Shown one piece after another: positions 14,580 through 23,271 of a stretch of DNA of 27,357 nucleotides. Positions within the stretch are counted from its first letter, which is position 1; each line of letters begins with the position of its first letter. The notes beneath the pieces were generated by a model. The model did no database searches. It was not told the origin of the DNA and saw only the letters and a program-made list of their open reading frames with translations. The position numbers were made by a program, and so were the translations under genes. Source of the DNA: Clostridia bacterium (lineage in GTDB: Bacteria; Bacillota_A; Clostridia; Christensenellales; Aristaeellaceae); contig JAFZQK010000006.1 in assembly GCA_017620455.1 (NCBI GenBank), positions 1 through 27,357 on the forward strand. Reading direction: 5' to 3'.

Positions 14580-17459
14580 TCACACGGCCTGCAGCACGCA
14601 GATGAAATTCAGCCCGGAGGAGCTGTCGCTGCTGATCGTGTCCACCTTCATGTGCAGCTTCTGCCGGCGGCCGCTGGGCAGGCGCAGCTCAAAGGAAATA
14701 TCGAAGGGCTGGTCGGCCCGCCATGCGGCCATGGCCTGGTTGAACGCCTCGTTGCGCTGGGATCCGTCCACCATGGCGTAAAGCCTGCCGGAATTCAGGC
14801 TGTCCAAGAATTCCTGCTGGTTCATTTCCAGCCGGTCCTGCAGGCCGTAGACCACCACCTGGTATTCCCACAGGTCTCCGGTGTGACGAACGAAGATGAT
14901 GCAGTCGGTGGAGTATTTTTCCAGGATGTGCATGTTGTTGCGCATCCGGACGATCTCCGTCACGTCCGTGGCCACGCTCATGAAGCAGACCTCGCCGTAG
15001 AGGTCGGTGAGGATCTGCTGGTTCGCCAGATAGATATAGCTGCCGTTCTTGTGCAGCACCCGGTACGGGTCGCCGGGGGGCGTTTTCCCGGCCAGCAGGG
15101 CGGACACCTTTTTCCTGATCAGGGGCAGATCGTCCGGGTGCATCATGCGGGAATACTGGTTGTCGAACAGGGCTTTGAGCTCCTGCTTGGTATAGCCCGT
15201 CATTTCCAGGAAATTCTTGCTGACGTAGCGGAATTCCAGCTTCTCGTCCGCGGAGCAGCGGTGGTAGCCGCCGGGCAGGTCCACGTTGATGAACTGCAGC
15301 TCCGTCACGTCCTCGCAGGAGGCGTAGAAGGTCTTCCCCTCCTCGTCCTCGTTCAGATAATAGAGCTGAACGGACAACCAGCGCACGGAGCCGTTGGGCT
15401 TGTACATCCGCAGAATGCCCTTTGCGCCGTTCATATGATCCTGGGACGCGGCCGAGAGCATATGGCGGAATTTTTCCCTGTCCTCATTGAACATGTACTG
15501 CTGGATGTCGCTGCGGCGGGATTCAAGCTGGTGCAGGGGAATGCTCATCATCTGATAATACTGCTGGTTGAAGCGGATGATATCCACGGATTTATTCTCT
15601 TTCCAGCGGTAGATCGCCACCGGGCCCAGGATATTGTTGAGCATGGCGTCGGAGAACAGGTTCTCGTCCAGAAATTCCCGGGGATGGATCTGCCCGGTGG
15701 ATTTGAACTCGAACCCCCGCAGGTCCAGCCGGTGCTCGTCGCTGATGAGGCGCTCAAACTCGTCCACCGGCATGGCGCGGTAGAAATAATAGCCCTGCAT
15801 GTAGCGGCAGCCCAGATCGGAAAGGAAATTGATCTGCTCCTGGGTTTCCACGCCCTCCACGATGATGGGCAGAGACATGGACTTGGTCATATTGACGATG
15901 GATTCCAGGATGCTGATGCCCTTGCGCTCCTCGTGGGCGCTGATGTGCAGGAACTGGGCGTCCAGCTTGATCACGTCCACGTTCAGGCTGCGCAGCATGT
16001 TCAGCGAGGAATAGCCGCTGCCGAAATCGTCCATGAGCACCATCATGCCCATGGCCCGCAGCCGGCGCACCGTATCGCGCACGGAAGCGGTGTCCTCCAC
16101 GTAGGCGGATTCGGTGATCTCCACCTTCAGCAGCCGGGAGGGCAGTTCGTATTTTTTCAGCAGCGCGCCCAGATACTCGGGCACGTCCACGGTGAGGATG
16201 TCGCTCTGGGAGACGTTCACGGAAATGGGCACGGGGGTGTGCCCCGCGTCGATCCAGCTGCGCAGCCAGGCGCACACCCCTTCCCAGATATACTTGTCCA
16301 GGTTGGTGACCATGCGGTGTTTTTCCAGGATGGGCACGAATTTGGTGGGGGGCACCATGGTGCCGTCTTTGAGCCGCCAGCGGGCCAGGGATTCGGCCCC
16401 CACCACGCAGCCCGTGGATACCCGGCACTGGGGCTGGAGGCAGAAGAAGATTTCCTTGTTTTCCAGCGCGCGCTGAAAATCGGAAAGCAGGCGGTATTCC
16501 TCCGCCGTCTGCAGGTAAAAGGAAGGATTGTAAATGCGGATGCGGTTGTGCAGATCGCCCTTGACCTGCTCCGCCGTCAGGGCGGCGTGGTTGAATACGT
16601 CCGTCACTTCCTCGTCCGCGGCGGACAGCATGCAGATGCCAAAAATAGGCAGGAAGCCCACGGAATTGCCGTGGGAGATGATCAGGTCCCGGATCTGGTT
16701 GTAAAGGTTTTCGATCATGCGCTGGTCGTAGGGCACCACCAGCCAGAAATCGTCCAGCCCCCGGTAGCCCGCCAGCCCGCGGGTATCCTGCTCCACCTGG
16801 CGCAGGATTTTGCTGATCTGGGCCAGCAGCATGTCCGCGGCGTTTTTGCCGTGCCAGTCGGCGAAGAGCTTGAAATGCTCGATGTCAATGGCGATAACGC
16901 ACCACTGGCCCTGCATCCGCGCCTGGCGGTCCTTGGTCATGGCGAACAGATCCCGGTCCGTCAGCAGGCCCGTGCGCTCGTCCCGGTGCTCCTGGCCCCG
17001 GGGGCGCAGCACGCCCTCCAGTTCCTTTTCCGCCTGCACGTCGTAGATATAGCTGCGGATGATGCCTTCGGGCAGGCCGCTTGGGGGGCCGCCCACCAGG
17101 AGCTGCCGGGTCCAGCGGTAATCGCCCTCCAGCGTCTTGTACCGGGATTCCATCTGCAGCAGGCCCGGCGTGGAGGAGCGGGCCAGGCGGTCGGGCAGGG
17201 TTTCCAGATTCAGGAATTCCTGCACCCGGGAGCGGTCCTCCGGGTGCACCATGTTTTCCGGGGCGAAGCGGTGCATGGCGTCCAGCGCGCCGCCCATCAC
17301 GGGCACGAAAAATTTGCCTTCCGTATGGCGCAGGTTGCGGCACCGGTTGTTGATTAGGTCAAATTCGACGATATCGTCGCAGGGAGTGGCATCCAGGAAC
17401 GCAGCGGAAGAAACGCCGTGCGCAGCGGCGCCCCCCATGCCCCGGCCCTCAGCCTTCAT
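14580..17459 (-). CDS. PAS-(degenerate GGDEF)-EAL-PAS cyclic-di-GMP phosphodiesterase candidate
   Basis: A cytoplasmic 959-residue multidomain protein without membrane helices. Order: PAS-like domain (about 28-165); a GGDEF-fold domain (about 175-320) whose signature reads RGLDDF (G234-F238), so it is probably not a working cyclase; an EAL domain (about 335-580); then two or three PAS-like domains (about 600-730, 750-850, 865-959). The EAL domain reads ESLARW (E356) instead of EAL, but keeps NVS, EITES, DDFGSGYSS (D477/D478), the lysine in VIKLD, VEGVET and MQGYYF, so c-di-GMP hydrolysis is plausible, perhaps with the GGDEF fold as a GTP-sensing part. ATG 17459 follows AAGGTGA closely; a longer reading begins at 17510. 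It is first in an operon with the ligand-binding protein. Having PAS domains on both sides of the catalytic core is unusual. Confidence 0.9.
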   Translation of the reverse strand: MKAEGRGMGGAAAHGVSSAAFLDATPCDDIVEFDLINNRCRNLRHTEGKFFVPVMGGALDAMHRFAPENMVHPEDRSRVQEFLNLETLPDRLARSSTPGLLQMESRYKTLEGDYRWTRQLLVGGPPSGLPEGIIRSYIYDVQAEKELEGVLRPRGQEHRDERTGLLTDRDLFAMTKDRQARMQGQWCVIAIDIEHFKLFADWHGKNAADMLLAQISKILRQVEQDTRGLAGYRGLDDFWLVVPYDQRMIENLYNQIRDLIISHGNSVGFLPIFGICMLSAADEEVTDVFNHAALTAEQVKGDLHNRIRIYNPSFYLQTAEEYRLLSDFQRALENKEIFFCLQPQCRVSTGCVVGAESLARWRLKDGTMVPPTKFVPILEKHRMVTNLDKYIWEGVCAWLRSWIDAGHTPVPISVNVSQSDILTVDVPEYLGALLKKYELPSRLLKVEITESAYVEDTASVRDTVRRLRAMGMMVLMDDFGSGYSSLNMLRSLNVDVIKLDAQFLHISAHEERKGISILESIVNMTKSMSLPIIVEGVETQEQINFLSDLGCRYMQGYYFYRAMPVDEFERLISDEHRLDLRGFEFKSTGQIHPREFLDENLFSDAMLNNILGPVAIYRWKENKSVDIIRFNQQYYQMMSIPLHQLESRRSDIQQYMFNEDREKFRHMLSAASQDHMNGAKGILRMYKPNGSVRWLSVQLYYLNEDEEGKTFYASCEDVTELQFINVDLPGGYHRCSADEKLEFRYVSKNFLEMTGYTKQELKALFDNQYSRMMHPDDLPLIRKKVSALLAGKTPPGDPYRVLHKNGSYIYLANQQILTDLYGEVCFMSVATDVTEIVRMRNNMHILEKYSTDCIIFVRHTGDLWEYQVVVYGLQDRLEMNQQEFLDSLNSGRLYAMVDGSQRNEAFNQAMAAWRADQPFDISFELRLPSGRRQKLHMKVDTISSDSSSGLNFICVLQAV

Positions 17460-17530
17460 ACGCTCACCTTCCCCTCCCAGGCGGCAAGGACTTTTTGTAA
17501 AAAACGGCATATCATTCCAAATTGCACTTT

Positions 17531-17559
17531 ACTATATCACACTTTTTCGAATCCGTCAA
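17531..17559 (-). promoter_or_regulatory. Promoter of the GGDEF-EAL operon
   Basis: On the minus strand, TTGACG (17559-17554) and TATAGT (17536-17531) are 17 bp apart. The leader to ATG 17459 is about 65 nt. Confidence 0.75.
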
Positions 17560-17649
17560 TCTGGTAAAAAATCTTCCGGATCGGCGGCTGTCGGCGGGGA
17601 AAATCTGTAAAGGATGTGGTTTCAGGTGGAAAAAAGCGCTGCGGGCGCA

Positions 17650-17678
17650 TTGCAATTCTTTCCTTGATCCACTATAAT
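17650..17678 (+). promoter_or_regulatory. Promoter of the BMP-domain/metallophosphoesterase operon
   Basis: TTGCAA (17650-17655) and exact TATAAT (17673-17678) are 17 bp apart. A GC hairpin (17687-17693/17699-17705) sits at the very start of the transcript, immediately before the GGGGAGG ribosome-binding site, and could mask or protect it. Confidence 0.75.
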
Positions 17679-17717
17679 GGGCGCGCGCCGGGCAAGCGGC
17701 CCGGCGGGGAGGTTTTT

Positions 17718-19655
17718 ATGAGCAGAGCAGAAGCTGTGGAACAGTACAACGCCGCCCTGAAGGCGGGCAAGAAATATTATAACGCCTGTGTGGCGAAGGG
17801 GCAGTACCCCTATCCCCGGGTGCTGGACGAGATGCTTTCCGAAACCCAGACCGCGGGCACGGTGAACGTGGGGCTGGTGGACATCCCGGCCGAGCGCATC
17901 GTGGGCACCTGGACCAGCGGCCGCAAGGCGGCCTTCGCCGGGAATTTCATGCCGCTGCTGGATATCGACAGCGAATTCGGCGCCAAATGGGTGTCCCTGT
18001 GCGAAGCGCACTTGGGGGATACCGGGATCACCGATCCCATCACCTGCTTTGAATATCTGGGGAATTTTTACGTCAAGGAAGGGCACAAGCGGGTCAGCGT
18101 GCTCAGGAGCTACGATTCCCCCACCGTCCCGGGGCTGGTGACCCGGGTGCTGCCCGCGCCGTCGGAGGAAAAGGAAGTCCGCATTTACAACGAATTCCTG
18201 CGGTTTTACAAGGCGAGCCGGCTGTACCTGGTCACCTTCAGCCAGCCGGGCGGCTACGCGAAGCTGCAGGCGGCCCTGGGCTTCGGCCCGGACCAGGAAT
18301 GGACCGAGGAAAACCGCCGGGGCTTCGCCAGCGATTTCCGGCGCTTCTCCGTCTGCTTTGACAGGCTGAACGCCGAAAAGCTGCCCATCACCGCCGGGGA
18401 CGCGCTGCTGGAATACCTGCAGGTGCATCCCTACGCCGAAATGCGGGAAAGCACGGAGGAGGAGATCCTGCAGAATCTTACCGCCCTGTGGCCGGATTTG
18501 CGGCTCATGACCAGGGACGAGCCCATTTCCGTCAGCTCCGAGCCCGAGGAAAAGGAAAAGGGGCTGCTGAACCGGCTGCTGGGCGGGCCGAAGCTGCACG
18601 CCGCCTTCATTTACGATTTCGACCCCCATACCAGCGCCTGGGCCTCCGCCCACGAGCAGGGGCAGAAATACCTGCAGGAAAAGCTGGGCGATACGGTCAG
18701 GGTCAGCGCCTGCCTGTGCGGCGAGCACCCGGACGAAACCATGGAGGAAGCCGTGAAGGACGGCGCCAACGTGATCTTCGCCACCACCCCCACCCTCATC
18801 GACGCCTGCCGCCGCCTGGCGGCCAATCATAAGAACCTGGCGGTGTTCAACTGTTCGCTTTCCATGCCCTATACCGGGGTGCGCAGCTATTACTGCCGGG
18901 TGTACGAGGGCAAGTTCATCACCGGCGCCATCGCCGGGGCCATGGCGGAGGACGGCCGCATCGGCTATGTGGCGAATTACCCCATCATGGGCGTCACCGC
19001 GGCGGTGAACGCCTTCGCCCTGGGCGCGCGGCTCACCAATCCCCGGGCGCGGATCAGCTTGAAATGGAGCTGCGTGAAGGGCAACCCCGTACGGGAGCTG
19101 CTGGACGAGGGGGTATCCGTCATCTCCAACCGGGACGACGACGGCGCCAAGCCCTTCCTGGCCTGGCAGCTGGGCACCTATCAGGTGAAGCCCGGCGGGA
19201 ACATGATCCCCCTGGGGTCCCCCCGGTGGAACTGGGGCGTGTACTATGAAAAAACGGTGCGGGCGCTGCAGAACGGCGGCCTGGACGCCCTGCGGGACCC
19301 CAACCATGCGGTGAACGACTGGTGGGGCATCAGCACGGGCGTGGTGGACGTGGACCTGGACGACCGCCTGCCCGCCGGCGTGCGGCAGCTGGCGCGCATC
19401 CTGAAAAACGGCATCATCAGCGAGGATATCGACCCCTTCCTCTGCCCCATCCGGGCGCAGGACGGGCGGGAAATCAGCGACGGGCAGCGGAAGCTCGCCC
19501 CCGAGGAGCTGATGGGCATGGATTGGCTGTGCGACAATGTGGACGGCGCGATCCCCGCTTTTGAGGAATTGCTGCCCCAGTCCCGGGGCTTGGTGCGGCT
19601 GCTGGGGATCTACCGGGATTCCATCCCGCCGCTCCCGGAGGAAACCGTGCGATGA
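17718..19655 (+). CDS. Cytoplasmic two-domain protein: ParB-like N-terminal motif plus BMP/Med-type binding domain
   Basis: The 645-residue protein has no signal peptide or lipobox, unlike transport-linked BMP lipoproteins. The N-terminal region (about 1-285) contains FEYLGNFYVKEGHKRVSVLR (GHKR at 122-125) followed by PGLVTRVLP, which has the spacing of the ParB/sulfiredoxin-like GHxR nucleotide-binding motif. The C-terminal domain (about 293-645) is BMP-like: a Rossmann-type start (HAAFIYDFDPHTSAWASAHEQG), GANVIFATTPT, CRVYEGKFITGAIAGAMAEDGRIGYVANYPIMG and later PGGNMIPLGSPRWNWGVYY. BMP domains bind nucleosides. ATG 17718 has GGGGAGG 5 nt upstream. The metallophosphoesterase start overlaps its stop. 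A ligand-responsive cytoplasmic sensor is the best inference; the ParB-like call is by motif only. Confidence 0.8.
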   Translation: MSRAEAVEQYNAALKAGKKYYNACVAKGQYPYPRVLDEMLSETQTAGTVNVGLVDIPAERIVGTWTSGRKAAFAGNFMPLLDIDSEFGAKWVSLCEAHLGDTGITDPITCFEYLGNFYVKEGHKRVSVLRSYDSPTVPGLVTRVLPAPSEEKEVRIYNEFLRFYKASRLYLVTFSQPGGYAKLQAALGFGPDQEWTEENRRGFASDFRRFSVCFDRLNAEKLPITAGDALLEYLQVHPYAEMRESTEEEILQNLTALWPDLRLMTRDEPISVSSEPEEKEKGLLNRLLGGPKLHAAFIYDFDPHTSAWASAHEQGQKYLQEKLGDTVRVSACLCGEHPDETMEEAVKDGANVIFATTPTLIDACRRLAANHKNLAVFNCSLSMPYTGVRSYYCRVYEGKFITGAIAGAMAEDGRIGYVANYPIMGVTAAVNAFALGARLTNPRARISLKWSCVKGNPVRELLDEGVSVISNRDDDGAKPFLAWQLGTYQVKPGGNMIPLGSPRWNWGVYYEKTVRALQNGGLDALRDPNHAVNDWWGISTGVVDVDLDDRLPAGVRQLARILKNGIISEDIDPFLCPIRAQDGREISDGQRKLAPEELMGMDWLCDNVDGAIPAFEELLPQSRGLVRLLGIYRDSIPPLPEETVR

Positions 19656-20290
19656 AGATCCTGCTGATTGCCGATGAAGAGGCCCCCTATCTGTGGGATT
19701 ATTACCAGCCGGGCAGGCTTTCGGACGTGGATCTGATCCTCTCCTGCGGGGATCTGAAGCAGGAGTACCTGGAATTCCTGGTGACCATGGCGGCCAAGCC
19801 CCTTATGTACGTCCACGGGAACCACGATAAAGGCTACGTCAGCTTTCCCCCCGGGGGGTGCGACTGCCTGGAGGACGATCTTGTCGTGTTTCAGGGGCTC
19901 CGCATCGCCGGGCTGGGGGGCTGCGCCCGGTATAACCCCGGGCCCTTCCAGTACACCGAAAAGGAAATGGAAAACCGGGTCAGGAAGCTGGAAAAAAAAA
20001 TCAGGAAGGCCGACGGGCTGGATATCCTCATCACCCACGCCCCGCCCCGGGGCCTGGGGGACGCGCCGGACAACGCCCACCGGGGGTTCGAAGCCTTCCT
20101 GCCCCTCATGGACCGGTATCATCCCCGCTACCTGGTGCACGGCCACGTGCATCAGAGCTACGGCCACCACCTGCCCCAGCGCCAGCAGTACGGCGACACC
20201 ACGGTATTCAACGCCGTGGGCTGGCACATCCTTGAGATCGATCCGCCCCCCGCGCCGGAAAAAAAGAAAAGGCGCTTCCTGTTTCGGTAA
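19652..20290 (+). CDS. Calcineurin-like metallophosphoesterase
   Basis: A 212-residue soluble phosphoesterase. Visible metal-site motifs: SCGD, HGNHDKGY, ITHAPP and HGHVH. The first motif, normally DxH, reads D8-E-E (IADEEAPYLWD), so the histidine ligand is replaced; the same opening appears, as far as I recall, in a Clostridia-wide subfamily, so this may be family-typical and not a defect. The tail is rich in Pro and Lys. Its ATG overlaps the upstream TGA (ATGA at 19652-19655), so translation is coupled to the BMP-domain protein, implying the two work at a fixed ratio. Substrate unknown; a nucleotide phosphoester would fit a nucleoside-binding partner (inference). Confidence 0.9.
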   Translation: MKILLIADEEAPYLWDYYQPGRLSDVDLILSCGDLKQEYLEFLVTMAAKPLMYVHGNHDKGYVSFPPGGCDCLEDDLVVFQGLRIAGLGGCARYNPGPFQYTEKEMENRVRKLEKKIRKADGLDILITHAPPRGLGDAPDNAHRGFEAFLPLMDRYHPRYLVHGHVHQSYGHHLPQRQQYGDTTVFNAVGWHILEIDPPPAPEKKKRRFLFR

Positions 20291-20326
20291 ACCCGTATTT
20301 CATCGACGGTCAGCGGAATCATTTCG

Positions 20327-20360
20327 GCCCGCCACAGAGAACGTGGCGGGCATTTCATTT
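20327..20360 (+). terminator. Terminator of the BMP/metallophosphoesterase operon
   Basis: A perfect 9-bp stem (20327-20335/20343-20351) with a 7-nt loop is followed by a T-rich ATTTCATTTTG. The T tract is interrupted, so termination may be partial. Confidence 0.65.
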
Positions 20361-20419
20361 TGCTGTTTGCAGGTCTGTTGAAAAATCCGTGGTTTCGGAA
20401 ATTCTGCCGGCTAAATTCC

Positions 20420-20448
20420 TTGCGGACGCGGAAAAAATGTACTATAGT
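20420..20448 (+). promoter_or_regulatory. Promoter of the GH10-GH9 gene
   Basis: TTGCGG (20420-20425) and TATAGT (20443-20448) are 17 bp apart, with the start codon about 45 nt downstream. Confidence 0.65.
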
Positions 20449-20494
20449 GGAACAAAGCGGCGCCGCCGCAATCCAGATCCGGGAGGACCCAGCC

Positions 20495-23149
20495 ATGACC
20501 CGTTTTGATGCCGCCCCGTCCCTTTGCTGCGCGTACCGCGGGGAGTTTCTGATCGGCGCCGCCGTGAACCCCTGGAGCATCGGGGACGAAGCGGGGCGCG
20601 CCCTGGTGCTGCGCCATTTCAATTCCATCACCGCGGAAAACGGCATGAAGCCGGAGCGGTTGCTGGATCGGAAGGCCACGTTGGCCCTGGGCGACGGCGT
20701 ACGAACGGCCCAGGATTTCGTCCGGACGGACGATCTGCTGTCCTTTGCCCGGGACAGCGGGCTCCGGGTGCGTTTCCACGTGCTGTGCTGGCACAACCAG
20801 ACGCCCCGGTGGTTTTTCGCGGAAAACTGGGACGACGCCCCCGACGCGCCTTTGGCGGACCGGGACACGGTGCTGGCCCGGCAGGAAGCCTACATCCGGG
20901 ACGTGATGACCCACGTGAACGGCGCTTTCCCCGGGGTGGTGTACGCCTGGGACGTGGTCAACGAGGCCATGGAGCCGGACCAGGGCGCCCCCGGGGCGTA
21001 CCGCGCCCGCAGCCTGTGGTTTCAGACCGCGGGGCCGGATTTTATCCCCGCCGCCTTCCGGGCCGCCCGGAAATATCAGGCCCCGGGGCAGAAGCTGTTT
21101 TACAACGATTATAATACGTTCCTGCCGGACAAGCGGGACGCCATCCTTGCCATGCTGGAAGGATTGACGGAAGAAGGCCTGGCGGACGGCATGGGCATGC
21201 AGGGTCATTTCGCGCTGAACGATCCGCCGGTTTCCCTGTGCGAGGAGGCGGCCAGGCGGTACGCGGCGCTGGGGCTGGAATTGCAGGTAACGGAACTGGA
21301 CATCCACTGCCCCGGCGGCGACGAAGCGCATCAGGCCGCCTTAGCGGCGCATTACGAAGAGTATTTCGATATGCTGCTGCGATTGAAGGCGGAGGGCATC
21401 CCCGTGGGCAGCGTGACCTTCTGGGGCCTTACGGACCGGGACAGCTGGCTGACGGGCTTCCGGCGGGAGCGGAGCTTTCCGCTGCTGTTCACCGGGGAGA
21501 GGGAAACGAAGCCGGCCTTCGACGCGGTGGTTTCCCTGCCGGAAAAGCGCCGGGTGATCCGGGTGAACCAGGCGGGGTACGCCGCGGGATCCCCCGTCCA
21601 CGCCGCGGCGCTGGCGGAGGGCGAGGCGGTGCTCTCGGACGCGGCGGGGAAGGAACTGCGCCGCATTCCCCTCTCGCCCCGGCCCGACGCGGCCTCCGGC
21701 GACCGGGTGGCGCTGCTGGATCTGGGCAGGCTGCCCGAGGGGGAATATGCCCTGGCGGCGGGGGGCGTGAAAAGAAGGCTGCGGGTGGAAAAGGACGCCT
21801 GGCGGGCGGCGGAAAACGCCCTCATCAAGGGGCTGTATTATCAGCGCTGCGGCTGCGGCCTTGAGGAAAAGCACGCGGGGATCTGGGCGCATCCGCCCTG
21901 CCATACCGCCCCGGCCCGGGACTGGGAAAAGCGGGACGTGCGGCGGTCGGTGCCCGGAGGATGGCACGACGCGGGGGACTACGGCAAGTACGTCAGCCCC
22001 GGCGCGGTGGCCGCGGCGCACCTGATCTACGCCTGGCTGCTGTTCCCCCGGGGCTGCGGGGACGATCTGAACATCCCGGAAACGGGCTGCGGCACGCCGG
22101 ATATTCTCAGCGAGGCCCGGTGGGAGCTGGAATGGCTGTTGCGCATGCAGCGGGAGGACGGGGCCTTCCATCACAAGCTGACGAAAGCCCGCTTCGCCCC
22201 CTTCATCATGCCCCAGGACGATCTGGAGGAAGAATACCTGATGCCGGTCTCCTCCTGCGCCACCGGCGCGGCGGCGGCCTGCCTGGCGCTGGGGGCCCGG
22301 GCGTTCCGCGGCTTTGCCCCGGCGTTCGCCAACCGGATGCTGCTTTCCGCCAAACGGGCCTGGGCCTGGCTGGAAAAGCACCCGGAAATGATCCCCTTCC
22401 GCAACCCGGAGGGCGTGACCACCGGCTGGTACGGCGACCGCAGCGACCGGGACGAAAGGTTCTGGGCGGCGTGCGAACTGTACGCTGCCGCCGGGGACGA
22501 AGGCTGCCTGGCCAGCGCGCGGGAGATCTATGCGGCGGGCGGGCTGCACCCCACGGCCTTCGGCTGGGCGGAGGTGAGCGGCCTGGGGGCGCTGTGCTGC
22601 CTGTTTGCGCTCGGGGAGCGCGCCGGGGAATTGTACGCCCGCGTCCGGGAGGATTTCCTTTCCGGGGCGGAAAAGGCGCTGGCCCTCAGCCGGGCTTCCG
22701 GCTACGGCACGGCGCTGATGCCGGAGGGGTACGGCTGGGGCAGCATCCTGCCCATCATGAGCCACGGCATGGCCTTTGCCGCCGCCTGTCTGCTCACCGG
22801 GCGGGAGGATATGCGCGCCGGGGCGATCCTGCAGTGGGATTACGCCCTGGGGCTCAACGCCCTGGACGTCTGCTTCGTGACCGGCATGGGCGAACGCCGG
22901 GTGCTGCATCCCCATCACCGGCCCTCCGGGGCGGACGGGATCGAAGCGCCGGTGCCCGGGCTGCTTTCCGGCGGGCCCAACTGCCGCATGCCCTATCCCG
23001 GCACCAAGGCCGCCTTGGGGGAGGGCACGCCGCCGGCGAAGTGCTTCCTGGACGAAACCCCTTCCGCGGATACCAACGAGATCGCCGTGTACTGGAACTC
23101 CCCCGCCGTTTTCGTCGGCGCGTTCCTGAACGCCCCGGAGGGCAGGTAA
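20495..23149 (+). CDS. Fused GH10 (endo-xylanase) and GH9 (glucanase) glycoside hydrolase, no signal peptide
   Basis: The 884-residue protein joins two catalytic families. GH10 (about 12-345): [28 protein letters not shown], acid/base E157 in WDVVNEAM and nucleophile E267 in TELDIH, 110 residues apart as usual. A short Ig-like module (about 352-435) opens [17 protein letters not shown], as in N-terminal domains of GH9 enzymes. GH9 (about 440-880) has [13 protein letters not shown] (D492, D495), PHHRPS (H808, R809) and proton-donor E862 in [12 protein letters not shown]. All expected catalytic residues are present in both halves. There is no signal peptide, carbohydrate-binding module, dockerin or SLH domain, so it is predicted to be intracellular and to act on imported xylo-, gluco- or mixed-linkage oligosaccharides. 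ATG 20495 has GGGAGGA 7 nt upstream. No transporter lies next to it. Confidence 0.93.
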   Translation: MTRFDAAPSLCCAYRGEFLIGAAVNPWSIGDEAGRALVLRHFNSITAENGMKPERLLDRKATLALGDGVRTAQDFVRTDDLLSFARDSGLRVRFHVLCWHNQTPRWFFAENWDDAPDAPLADRDTVLARQEAYIRDVMTHVNGAFPGVVYAWDVVNEAMEPDQGAPGAYRARSLWFQTAGPDFIPAAFRAARKYQAPGQKLFYNDYNTFLPDKRDAILAMLEGLTEEGLADGMGMQGHFALNDPPVSLCEEAARRYAALGLELQVTELDIHCPGGDEAHQAALAAHYEEYFDMLLRLKAEGIPVGSVTFWGLTDRDSWLTGFRRERSFPLLFTGERETKPAFDAVVSLPEKRRVIRVNQAGYAAGSPVHAAALAEGEAVLSDAAGKELRRIPLSPRPDAASGDRVALLDLGRLPEGEYALAAGGVKRRLRVEKDAWRAAENALIKGLYYQRCGCGLEEKHAGIWAHPPCHTAPARDWEKRDVRRSVPGGWHDAGDYGKYVSPGAVAAAHLIYAWLLFPRGCGDDLNIPETGCGTPDILSEARWELEWLLRMQREDGAFHHKLTKARFAPFIMPQDDLEEEYLMPVSSCATGAAAACLALGARAFRGFAPAFANRMLLSAKRAWAWLEKHPEMIPFRNPEGVTTGWYGDRSDRDERFWAACELYAAAGDEGCLASAREIYAAGGLHPTAFGWAEVSGLGALCCLFALGERAGELYARVREDFLSGAEKALALSRASGYGTALMPEGYGWGSILPIMSHGMAFAAACLLTGREDMRAGAILQWDYALGLNALDVCFVTGMGERRVLHPHHRPSGADGIEAPVPGLLSGGPNCRMPYPGTKAALGEGTPPAKCFLDETPSADTNEIAVYWNSPAVFVGAFLNAPEGR

Positions 23150-23167
23150 AAACCGGCGTTTTATCGC

Positions 23168-23196
23168 TTGTCAAGCCGCCCGGGGCGTGGTATAAT
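23168..23196 (+). promoter_or_regulatory. Promoter of gpmA
   Basis: TTGTCA (23168-23173) and exact TATAAT (23191-23196) are 17 bp apart. The leader to ATG 23272 is about 70 nt. No clear terminator separates it from the GH10-GH9 gene, so some read-through is possible. Confidence 0.8.
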
Positions 23197-23271
23197 CAAA
23201 GAAGCGCGGCGCGCAAGGAAATGCATTCGCCCGGCGCAGGCGCCAACGGGCGTGAAGAAAGAGGGATGCGA

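Noticed and set aside
14562..17357. A 931-codon plus-strand open frame opposite the GGDEF-EAL gene
   Set aside because: Same cause: an antisense frame with biased composition; the minus strand has unmistakable EAL and PAS motifs.
17622..19307. A 561-codon minus-strand open frame opposite the BMP-domain gene
   Set aside because: No ribosome-binding site or recognisable motif; the plus strand carries promoter, ribosome-binding site and coupled downstream gene.
21961..23260. Alternative plus-strand frame inside the GH9 domain running into gpmA
   Set aside because: It joins the gpmA frame only because no stop intervenes upstream; gpmA has its own promoter, ribosome-binding site and ATG.
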